This document shows, in pieces, positions 44,501-54,335 of a DNA stretch of 64,000 nucleotides. The position numbers and the translations under genes were made by a program. The stretch is from Aquila chrysaetos chrysaetos (Eukaryota; Chordata; Aves; Accipitriformes; Accipitridae). Numbering within the stretch: the first letter of the stretch is position 1; the number at the start of each line of letters is the position of its first letter. Below the pieces are notes generated by a model. The model ran no database searches. It was not told the origin of the DNA and saw only the letters and a program-made list of their open reading frames with translations. Where the stretch lies: positions 35,487,505-35,551,504 of the forward strand of contig NC_044009.1 in the NCBI RefSeq assembly GCF_900496995.4, given 5' to 3'.

Positions 44501-47500
44501 CGCTCCTTACCCACCTTACAGAGCAATGGCCTGGGGCAGGGTAAACCCCTTCCCTGAGGGCTGCCCTCCGGCTTGCCTGGCAGGCAAAGGGCACCGACCC
44601 GCAGGCTGGGCTTGAGTGCCACGCATGGTACTGGGGTGCTGGCAGAAGTCAGCACCCACAAACTGGGAAGGAGACCCTAGCAGGAGGGAGGTGAGCAGGG
44701 GCTGTGCCATGTACCCCCCCCACTGTACTTCATAATCAAGCAGGGGGGAAAGGGGAGGGGAATGTTTAACAGAGGACGGTCATTGCCCTTTGTGCTCCTG
44801 CAACGGAGCGTGCCTCTGCCTGTTATCAGAAGGTTATTGAGCTAGTTGTGGAGCTGTCCTGTATCAGGACAAACAGTCCCTAATAGAGCCGTCTGCTCCC
44901 TGTCCCAGTGCCAGATGAGTTGTTTAATCTGGGAAGAGTCTGTTTGCTGCCGAGGTCGCACGCTGCCCACCTGCAGCACTGCCTGCAGCGCTGCCCGCCT
45001 GCGGCCCAGCTCCGGGAGGGTGGAGCTGGCTTCCTCGCCCCTTCCTCGCCCCGTCGCCGAGCGCCAGCCGGGCAGGGTCCACACCACCCCACAGCAAACA
45101 CGCCTGGGGTGCGCAGCCCGGCCATCTGCCGTGCTGCCACCTTCCCCGGAAGTAGAGGCAGTCGTAGCAGGGCCCGGCCTGTCCTGCCCTATTGATCACA
45201 GCAGGAACCGAGACTGCTATCGAGAGCCGCGCTGGGCCCCATGCTCACCCGGGCACCCTGTGTCTGGCAGCCGAGGCAGGGTCTGGCGGTGGAGTCCCGG
45301 AGGGTGCCTCCGTCGTGACGCCGTGGCTGAGCAGCGAGGAAGGACTGCTCACGGGAGGTCTTGCCACGTTCCTCCTGAGCTGTAGCGCTTGTCCCTAAAG
45401 TGCATGTTCTCCTTATCCCTGTGCTTACGCTCCCCCTCAGCCACTATCTCCTCAATTACTGGCTCCCCTTGCTCTTGTCGGGCCATGCTCCACATGCCTG
45501 CTCCAGCTCTGGGCTTGCTGCCCTGCCATGCTCCACACGCCTGCTCCAGCTCTGGGCTCTGACCCACAGACTTAGCAGTTTGTGGCTGATCCTGGTTTTT
45601 GCGGTTGGTGACGGTGCCCCTGTTTCCTCTGCAAAGCTCATCTCCGAGCCGGACCCCACAAGGCTGCTTGTCTTGCACATCCTTCCTGCCCACGATGGGT
45701 GCGGGCTCTGTCAGCCTCAGCTGATGTGGGGACGAATGAGGGTGGGCGACACCCTTCGCCCTCTGCCTTCCTTTTCCAGCTGTTGTGGGTTTGCCCTCTG
45801 CCTCAGGCTGAAGGGGTGATGCCTCTGCAGGCACTTGAGTGTTGCAAGCTCAGGATGAGGGTAGAGCCCCGGAACACGCAGGGCACCGTCACGGGGGGAA
45901 ACGGGAGGGCTCTGACACCAATGGCCCGATGCTGGGAAGCACCGTAACGCCCGTCCACGGGGGTGTCTGACACCAGCCTCTGGGCCTGGCCTCCCGAGGC
46001 AAGCTCTGCCTTGCAGCCCAGGCATGGGCTGAGCTGTGCAAAAATGCTGCCGTTGCAGCAGCTGTACCTGGCCCCAGCCCAACAACAGGCTTCGTTCTGG
46101 GTGCAATGGCCTCGGTTTGCAGTGCCTCAGCAGGTCACGCTCCCCAGTTTAATGTGAGGCTGGTGCTATGGGGGCTTGTTCTTAACATGCTGAGCACCAG
46201 AGTTGAAGGGTCACATAGGTCCCTTACCCCTGGCAAACTGATCAGCTGCCTGGGGGTGAAGCCAGGCTGGAGGCGAGACTTGGGAGCGCCTGAAAACTCG
46301 TGGTGACTGTGGGGAAAGAAAACCCCAAGCCACTTTAACCGCCTGGCAAGAGCAGGAGGTTCAACATAGGCTGCATGCAGCTTGCCCTCCCCAGCCTGCC
46401 AGGATGCGGCCCTCGTGCCAGCAGTCCCCTGCTCTGCACACCCCACTCCCACCTCTCCATGCCAGGCTGCAGCTCCTGGCCCCCTCTCCAGCCCCGAATG
46501 CTTCCCTGCATCCTTCCAAAAGCTTGACTTTCTGTGCTCGGCTTGCTGTCTCCCTCCATCCACCTCCACCTGTGGATCCTGGCCTGGGATGGAGACTGTG
46601 CCCGGGGGTTGCTCCTAGAGCATCTGTTGCTGGATCTGCAACAGGCATTTGCCCTTCCAGAAATGTTAATGCCACAGTCGTGTGTGGGGGGGGATTCAGT
46701 GCAAAGTGTTTCTTAATGGCCAGGTCAAATCCCCTTCCTTCTGCTGCAGCCTTCCCTCCATACAGCTGAAACTGTCACCTGGGAAGGACCCGTCCATGAG
46801 CAGGGGGAAGGAAGGATTGAGCAAAAGAGCCCGAAGTGGGGCCCTTTCCCCCGTCCTCCTGTGCACACACCTGTGCCCATGTCGGGGTGCAGCACGCCGC
46901 TCCAGGGGGGCTCCAGTCTCCCTCCCATGGGAGACCACCGAGCCCATGCCCCGGCTGTGCAAGCACTGGGACAGCGCCATGGCGGCTCTTGCTGGCTTAG
47001 GGAAGTGGGAGGGCTGTTAGTGAGCCCAGAATAACCAAAAACCCACACCAGAAGTGGCGGCCATGCCTCTCACCCTGCTCCTTGCCCCAGCCACCTGGCC
47101 TCAGCCCTCCTGCAGCCGGCCCCCGGCACTGCCCACGGGAGGTGGGTGGAAGTGCTGCACCCACTAGGGCTTGCTCATGGAAACCCTTCCACAGAAGGCA
47201 GCGCATGTTTCAGTGGGGAGAAGCAACGTTTCATGAGCTTACGCACACACCAGCTTCCCCCCAACTATTCGGGTTGCACAAGGCAGCCCAGCATCCCTCC
47301 CCATCCCCACACAAGGGTGCAAGGACAGGGTGCTCTGCCCGGGATGTCATGGGTGTGGTTGGCCCAATGTGGGGACTCAGCCCTGACAACCGCCCCCAGA
47401 GCCAATTTTAGCAGTGCAGAAAGTGAGTGGCTGGCATGCTTTGGTGGAGGGACAGCTCATGGCTCCAGGGTGGTGACTCAAAGCCACTGCTGCCATCGCT

Positions 47501-47790
47501 CTGGCCTTGGGAGAGCGGTGCTATTGCCTAGGATGAGCAGTGGTGACTCTAAGGGCACATCTGGAGGTGCTGCGTACTCAGCCCTGGCCCTGCTGCAGGG
47601 ACCTGGCCCGGGGCATGAGAAGCAGCACAGGCTTCAAAAGATCTGAAGCACATTCCTACCGCGCAGGCACATTTTGCTCCACATTCCCACCGTGTCTGGG
47701 GCCACCAGGGCTCTCCTTTCTTCCATCCTCTCTCTTCACTGGGAGAGGAAGAATTTGCTGTTAGGAGGGGCAGGGGGTTACTGTGCAGGA
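41600..47790. other. Gene-free stretch between STK11IP and connexin
   Basis: I found no exon with recognisable similarity, no RNA gene and no clear transposon on either strand in about 6.2 kb. Many short open frames exist, but none has family motifs or splice-consistent neighbours. One small tandem duplication is listed separately. Connexin regulatory elements could lie here. Confidence 0.5.
45482..45558. repeat. Two-copy tandem duplication (~34 bp shared)
   Basis: CCATGCTCCACATGCCTGC followed by TCCAGCTCTGGGCT occurs twice about 44 bases apart, with one difference in the first half (CACATGCC versus CACACGCC). Confidence 0.75.
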
Positions 47791-47799
47791 GACTCAGGG

Positions 47800-48600
47800 C
47801 TGGAGCGCCGGCTCCCTCCTCTGCCCCCGTGGCCAGGCTCCCCGGTGCTCCTTCGGAAGGTGTTGCTCACCCCCGAGCACCCCGCGGCCCGAGCCTGGGC
47901 CCCCGAGGCTGCAGCTGCCCCAGCGCTTTGGAGCGTTTCCCTGCAACGAGCTGGAAGCCTCAGCTTCGCACCTGGGCGGGAGCGGCAGCCCAGGAGCCAA
48001 CGAGCTCCCGGGGGGGGGGGGGCAAAGGGCGGAGGGGGAGAGCCGGCCCACCGGGGGCTGGATAGGGCTGCCGGGGCTGGGAGCAGCCTCCGGGCGACGG
48101 GTGGGTTTCGGCGCCTGCCTGGAAAGCGGGGTTTGCCGCGGCTGATGTCGGCGCGATGCTCGGGCGAGTTTCGGCCGGGGCCGGCCCCAGCCCGCAGCCC
48201 TGCGCGGCCTCCCGGGCCGCGGGCGAGGAGGGGGCCGGGGCCGGGGCCGGGGGCGGGGGCGGGCGGGGCGGCGAGCGGTAAGCGACGGGGAGAACGGGGC
48301 GCGGGACCGGGGGGGACGGGGGGGGCCGGGGGGGGGGAGCGGGGCGCAGCTCCGCGCCAAGCGGCGCGGCCGCCGGTCGGTGCGGGGCGGTCGGTGCGCA
48401 CCGGCGGGCGGGCGCGGGGCGGGGCGGCCCCGGGCCCCTTTGTTCGGCGGGAGGCGGCGGCGCGCCGCCCCGCCGCTTTGTCCGCCGCTGCCGGCGGGAG
48501 CCGCTCGTCCCGGCGCGCCGTGAGTGGGGCCGGGGAGCGGGAGGCTGCGGGTGGGCGCGGGTCGGTGGGGCTGGGGGAGGCAAGCGGGGCGGGCGGCGGT
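47800..48600 (+). promoter_or_regulatory. CpG island and probable non-coding first exon of the connexin
   Basis: Dense CpG and GC boxes (GGGGCGGG) extend through this region. A good donor, GCGCC|GTGAGTGG, at 48519/48520 could end a non-coding exon spliced to the acceptor ctgcag at 50911, 25 bases before the connexin ATG. Connexin genes commonly have one short non-coding first exon. The transcription start is inferred only. Confidence 0.5.
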
Positions 48601-49020
48601 ACCCCGGGAGGGCTGGGGGCGGCCCCAGGCGTGGGCTGCGGTCAGGGAGGCTGGGGGGCCGCAGGCAGGGGGGATCGCGGGGGGGGGGCTGGGGATTTCG
48701 GGCAGGCTGGGCTCAGCGGGGCTGGAGGTCCCCGGTGGGCTGGCGTCGGTGGGGCTGGGGACCCCGGGAAGGCTGGGGTTGGGGGGCAGGGTCCGGGCTG
48801 GCAGGGGTCAGCGGGCCGTAGCGTGGGCTGGCCGGGGTCAGTGGGACAGGGGTCCCCGGGCGGGCAGGGGCTGGCGAGCCTCGGGGTGGGCTGCCCGGGG
48901 CTGGGGCGTGGGGGGGCCTGGTGTGGCTTGGGGAGATGGGGTCCCTGGGCAGGGCAGGCTGGGGCAGGGGGGGCCGGGGGGCTCCAGGCAGCGGCACCTG
49001 GGGTCGGTAGGGCGGGGGGT
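48600..49020. repeat. G-rich minisatellite
   Basis: Imperfect units of roughly 25-40 bases built from GGCTGGGG, (A/C)CCCCGGG and GTCGGTGGGGCTGG motifs recur over about 400 bases just downstream of the presumed connexin first exon. Multiple runs of four or more G could form G-quadruplexes. The long open frames through it are artefacts of composition. Confidence 0.7.
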
Positions 49021-49743
49021 GTACGGGTAGGGCCTGGCCGAGGCACGTGGTGCTGGTCCTGGCGGCGCGGCCGGGAGGCGGTGGGTGGCTTGGCCCCTTC
49101 GGCAGAGAGCTGGGCTCGGGCTACCTGCCCCGGGGGTGCCCTCCCCGGGCCGGGGGAAAGGGTGTGGGGAGCTCTGTTCTGCCCCAGCCGTGACCGCTGC
49201 GGCTCCTGACCCACGGTGCGGTCAGTCCCCGTGTCACCTCTCCTTGGCCACCACGGCAGTGCCCACGTGTGTGCTTTCGCTTTCCTTAGGCTTGCCAGCT
49301 CCCGGGGCTGCCCTCCTGCCTGGTCCCCTTACCTTGTCCCCTGCCCCAGCGCCTCACCCTGGGGCCAGGGCGGCGTGCCGCTGCCAGGCAAGGGCCAAAC
49401 GCGGACACAAAGCATCCTCCTCCCAGTGGGGTGGGGGGGGAGAGGGCTTTGCACCGGGGAGACAGGGCAGCAGCGAGACCCTGCAAGGTGCTCGACCACA
49501 GGAGGATGGTGGCCCTGATGGGCTGCGTTTGGGTCCCTGGTGCCAGTCCGTGCCACCTCCCGCAGCTCAGCAGGCTCTGCCGAGCACCAGGCCATCAGTG
49601 AGCGTGTCGCTCGCATGGGTGCTTGTGCTGGAGGGGCTTTTCTGTTTAGGCGAGGTTGCTCGGGAGGCAGGCTGAGCTAAGCCAAAAAGACCGTCTTACT
49701 CTGGACAATGGTGGCGTGAGTGCAGCGGGAGCCATCGTCCACA

Positions 49744-49789
49744 GGGATGTGCCCTGGCCGGAGGCAGGGATGTGCCCTGGCCGGAGGCA
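49744..49789. repeat. Two-copy 23-bp tandem repeat
   Basis: GGGATGTGCCCTGGCCGGAG plus GCA is repeated once, head to tail, inside the presumed connexin intron. Confidence 0.85.
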
Positions 49790-50936
49790 GTGGGACAGGG
49801 TTGGCCGGAGGGCAGGCGAGGCGTGGGGGAGGCTGGGGGCTTTGTGGGGACAGGTCCCCTCTGCTCTCCCCAGGCAATCCTGCCACCTGCTGCCCTTGCA
49901 TCAGCTTGTGCGCAAGCTGCTGAAACCGGGGGTGGCGGTGGGGTGTCTCCTCTTACGTCTTCTCCTTTGGCCGGGAGCTGCGGCACGGTCCTCGTAATTT
50001 CCTCCCCGATCTCCGGTGTCAGCTGCTTTGCTGGGACTTTGTGCAATTCCTTGGCCGCCCCGCGCTGCCCCTCGCCACCGCTCTTCTGCCTCCCGCTCCG
50101 CTCCCTCCACCAGCCCTTGCCGTCGGTCTGTGGGGTGCTCTGAGCGCTGGCCGCTGCAGGCTTCGGGGACTCGTAAGGATTGGGAATGGGGGTCAGGCAG
50201 GAGAGAGGGCACAGCACAGAGGTTTGGTGGGGGCAAACATCTCTGCTGGCCCTTGAGGGAGAGCTCTGCGGGGTGCGGAGGACCTGGCTCGCGGGCATGT
50301 GGTGGGGGATGCTGCTCGGGGAAGACCCCCTCGGCCGGGGCTCGGGGCTGGCAGCTGAAGCGGGCCAGAGGGGCTGCCGCGTGTTGCCTTCCTCCAGAGG
50401 CCTGTGGACCCCCGTGGGAGGGTGTGAGTGCTGGTGCAGGGTGCGGCGCTGGTTGGGGACCTGCCCCGGACCAGGTGGCAAACAGGCGCCATGGCACCTT
50501 GGGTGGAGGAGGCGGTTCTGTCCCCTGCCTGTCCCCTCACAATCCCCAGCTGGCACTGCCCCGTGCTGCCGTGTTTACCCTGGCTGTGCTGACTCTTCCC
50601 CTAGATGTGTCCTGCAGGGGACGGGGACGTCCCAGCCTTTCCCCTGCTCTCTGGGTCCTCCCCAACCACCTGGCCGGTGGCGGGGCGGGAGCAGGATGTG
50701 TCCGGGGAGGCGGTGCTGGGCAGGGGACGTGGTTTTGGGGAGATGGGTGCCCACGCGTGGCTGTGTTTGTGGACCTGTGGGTAAGGGAAGGGACATTGGG
50801 TGCTGGGAGAGGGAGAGGGGCAGAGCTGGGGTGGCGGCTGGTGGTTTGGGGGGGCCCAGTGAGGTGCACGCGGGTTTGCTCAGTGCCTGTTTGCCTGCCC
50901 CTTCACTGCAGGGTTTGAGCCAACTGCCTGGCCAGG

Positions 50937-52248
50937 ATGAGCTGGAGTTTCCTGACGCGGCTCCTGGAGGAGATCAACAACCACTCGACCTTCGTGGGCA
51001 AGATCTGGCTGACCGTCCTCATTGTCTTCCGCATCGTGCTGACGGCCGTGGGGGGCGAGTCCATCTACTACGACGAGCAGAGCAAGTTTGTCTGCAACAC
51101 GCAGCAGCCCGGCTGCGAGAACGTCTGCTACGACGCCTTTGCCCCGCTCTCCCATGTCCGCTTCTGGATCTTCCAGATCATTATGGTGGCCACACCATCG
51201 GTGCTCTACCTGGGCTTCGCCATGCACCGCATCGCCCGCATGCCCGAGTCCTCACGGCGCCGGGCACCGGCAGCCCGGCGGGCACGCATGCCGGTGGTGC
51301 GCCGAGGAGCCGGGCGGGACTACGAGGAGGCGGAGGACGATAACGAAGAAGACCCCATGATCTTTGAGGAGATCGAGGTGGAGAAGGAGAAGAGCCCAGA
51401 GGGCGGCGAGAAGCATGACGGCCGGCGCCGCATCAAGCAGGACGGGCTGATGCGCGCCTACGTCCTGCACTTGCTGTGCCGCTCGCTGCTGGAGACGGCT
51501 TTCCTCTTTGGGCAGTACCTGCTGTACCGCTTCGAGGTGAGCCCCTCCTACGTCTGTAGCCGCAGCCCCTGCCCGCACACCGTCGACTGCTTTGTCTCCC
51601 GCCCCACGGAGAAGACGATCTTCCTCCTCGTCATGTACGCCGTCAGCGGGCTCTGCCTCTTCCTCAACCTCTGCGAGCTCGTGCACCTCGGCGTGGGGCG
51701 CATCCGGGACGCCCTGAGCCAGCCCGACAGCCCTCCGCTCCCCGCCGGCGGCAGCCCCACGCCGCAGTACCCCAAGAAAGCCCCCGGCGCACCCCCCACC
51801 TACCACTCGCTGAAGAAGGAGCCGCCGCGAGCCCCGCTGCCTGACGGCAAGCTGGACTACCGGGAGAGCCTGGCCCAGGCGGCGGGGCGCTTCGCCCTGG
51901 CCGGGGCTCCCCCGGCGCACGAGCTGGACCGGCTGCGTGAGCACCTGCGTCTGGCCCAGGAGCACCTGGAGGTGGCCTTCCACCTCCAGCCCCCCCCGCG
52001 GCCCCCCAGCCCTGCCCGCAGCAGCAGCCCCGAGGCCAACGGCATCGCCGCCGAGCAGAACCGCCTCAACCTCGCCCACGAGAAGGGGACCGCCGCCTGC
52101 GACAGGACCACGGGTGAGCTGGGGAGGGGGATGGATCCGGCCGACCGGGGTGGGGGCACGGGGGGCTGCCCCCGGACTCCCCTGGGGAGGGGATGTCGTT
52201 TCCCCAGGGCGGGTGCTAACCTGCTGCTCGCTCCCCGCAGGGCTGTGA
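50937..52248 (+). CDS. Gamma-class connexin (Cx45/Cx43.4-like) gap-junction protein
   Basis: Subunit of gap-junction channels with four membrane passes. The N-terminal half ([20 protein letters not shown]...) is nearly identical to Cx45. Loop 1 has Cys 53, 60 and 64 (C-x6-C-x3-C), and loop 2 has Cys 207, 212 and 218 (C-x4-C-x5-C). The cytoplasmic loop holds DNEEDPM and [14 protein letters not shown], as in Cx45. The tail contains a Cx45-like helix ([19 protein letters not shown]) and ends [21 protein letters not shown] model exons 50937-52113 and 52241-52248 (G|GTGAGC to cccgcag|GG), giving 394 residues; without splicing the frame would run to 52469 (510 residues) through unconserved sequence. 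The tail lacks the Cx45 SVWI end. It is distinct from GJC1, and its position beside INHA does not match GJC2. It may be the GJC4 type known from fish, but I cannot assign a symbol. Confidence 0.92.
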
Positions 52249-53216
52249 GCGCCAGCAGGGACGACGGCGGTGTCTGCCGGAGCGGCTGCCGCCGCCACCG
52301 CGGGACGAGCAGCCTGCCAGGAGCGCGGGGTGGAGGGTGCCGCATGCCTGCCCGGCGGGGCTGGCCGGGCAGCCCTGTCCCGGTGGGCAGCGGCAGGGTC
52401 GGGGGCCTTGGGGGACATTCCTACTTCATTTTCAAAAAGGGAATATCTTATTTTTGTACGTTTTTATAAACTCGTCAGCGTGTGCACCCTGGCATTTTTA
52501 TATTCCGCTCCCAATCTCTGCTCTGAGCCTGCACCCCCCCCACCGTCTCCCGTTTCACCCCCTTGTCCTCCTCCCGCACCCGTTTCCTGCAGCATCTTCT
52601 CCTCACACCTACCCGTGCCCTCCCGTGCCCGCTGCCACCCGCCGCTGCACCAGCCGGTGCTGTGCACGTGCGGGCCACGCTGGCGATGCCGGTATTGCCC
52701 CCGTGGCGTGGGGGTTTAGGGGTGCCGAGCATGGGGGTCCGGCTGGCTGGGCCGAACCGTGGGGCAGGGCGCTGGACTGGCACCGCACTTGAAGCGGAGG
52801 GGACGGAAGGGGTCCTGGCGGCACTGCTGCCGGAAAGTGCCGGTGTGGCCGGGGGGGCCATGCTGCGTGGCGTCCTGGCACGGAATTGTGAGCTGCGGGG
52901 CTGGTCTGCTCAGAAATGTCTGTGCAGAGGGCAGGGGCTGTCCTTCCCGCCACCTCCGCCCCGTTCCCGGCCGGCCGTCCTTGGACCAAAGCCCATCCCC
53001 TCCCACTCAGGCCGTGGGGCTGGGACCCCCTGCGCGGGGCCGGACTCTGGTCCCATGGTGGGGGGACGCAGTGCCCTGAGTCGGGCTCGGCCGGGAACCA
53101 GTGGGGCATTTCTCATCATCTCAGCCTGGGTCACACGTGGATTTTTGTAGCGTTGTTTTTTACTCAGAAATGATTGTCACTGTTTTTTCTTCCTTCTTTT
53201 TTTTTATATCTATATT
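52249..53216 (+). other. Connexin 3' untranslated region
   Basis: This stretch follows the spliced stop codon. It is GC-rich with a T-rich segment around 53150-53215, then a variant polyadenylation signal. No other gene was recognised. Confidence 0.5.
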
Positions 53217-53222
53217 AGTAAA
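53217..53222 (+). terminator. Candidate variant polyadenylation signal of the connexin
   Basis: AGTAAA follows a long T-rich stretch and precedes a GT-rich segment (GACGTTTTGTACTG). No canonical AATAAA was seen on the plus strand between the connexin stop and INHA. Confidence 0.35.
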
Positions 53223-53785
53223 GGCTGGAGACGTTTTGTACTGAACTGCTGCATCCGGTCCTTCGGGAGGAAGGGGTGGGAAGGGAATCCTGCGCAGGCA
53301 GTGCCGCCCGCCTGCCCCGGGACCTCCCCGCTCACCCGGGGTGACTCAGTCGTTCCTGCCGTGCGGAGGCGGCTGCGGCCGGGGCAGCCTCCATCGGCCT
53401 GGCGGAGCGGGATTGCTCCGGCCACGCTCCTATGTGGTCCTGTCCCTGGCGAGGGGCCTGGTGAGGGGCTTCCCTGTGCCTCCCCATCCCGCTGCAGCAG
53501 GGAGCAGGAGGGATGCTGTCCTGCCCTGCACTCCCCTGCCCCGGGGCTGGATCAAACCCAGCCACATCGTGCCGATTTTGGCCAGCACACCCCAGTTCCC
53601 TCTGGGACCCCGGGTCAGAGCTGGACGCCTCTTGCAGCGCTTGCCCATCCCCTCCCTCCTCCAGCCAAAACCCCTGGGGAGCTTGCATCCCACCGCAGGA
53701 CCGTGTGCCACCTCTGTGGCTGCTTCTGGAGCTGCCTCTGCCTCTGAAGCTGGCGTTTCCAGGCTGTTTTAGTAAAAGGAACAGC

Positions 53786-53791
53786 TTTATT
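53786..53791 (-). terminator. INHA: Polyadenylation signal of INHA
   Basis: The minus strand reads GTGAAATAAAGC here, a canonical AATAAA about 0.55 kb after the INHA stop. It implies that INHA and the connexin are tail to tail. Confidence 0.65.
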
Positions 53792-54335
53792 TCACTCATT
53801 CTGTTAAGCTTTCCAACAGGCTGTGCTGCCGGGAGAGGGCTCGCTTGCAGTGCCACGTGTGCCACCAGCCTTGCCACCGTTGCGACGTCCTGGCATGGAG
53901 TTGCCCTGGCACATCCCGATCCCTGCTGCCGCAGCCTGGCCCTGCCTGGGAGCACAGGGAGGCTGTTGCACTCTGCAGCAGGAGTGGGACCCCAGTCTTT
54001 GGGGGGGGGCAGGAATTGCTAGGAAGGAGCGGGTGGGGAGAAACGGGGGCTGAGCTGGTTGCAGGCAGCAGGCTGGCTTCGGCAGCCTCTGCCAGAGGCT
54101 GTGCCTGTCCCTGCCCCACCATGCCCCGGCTTGCTCCAGACTGGGACCGGCCCTGGGGCAGGTCTGGCAGCGTGACCATGCTCAGGGCAGCCCGAAACTC
54201 CAGCTTGTGCAGGGGAGGGTGGCACTGCCCCCCCCCCCGGGTCCCTCTGGTCCCTGTGGCGTGGGGCCAGGGGTCCTCTGGGCGACCGACTCCTCCTGGG
54301 CAGGGTCACGGTCCAGGGCCGGGCTGCAGGATGCC

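Noticed and set aside
47674..49209. 511-codon Gly/Arg-rich open frame on the plus strand
   Set aside because: Composition artefact of a CpG island and a G-rich minisatellite. It has no recognisable domain, and the opposite strand is equally open and Pro-rich.
49696..50918. Overlapping open frames of about 290-300 codons on both strands upstream of the connexin
   Set aside because: No domain, motif or splice-consistent structure is visible. The region is best read as the connexin 5' intron.
51252..52418. 388-codon open frame antisense to the connexin
   Set aside because: A shadow of the GC-rich connexin coding sequence, with no similarity of its own.
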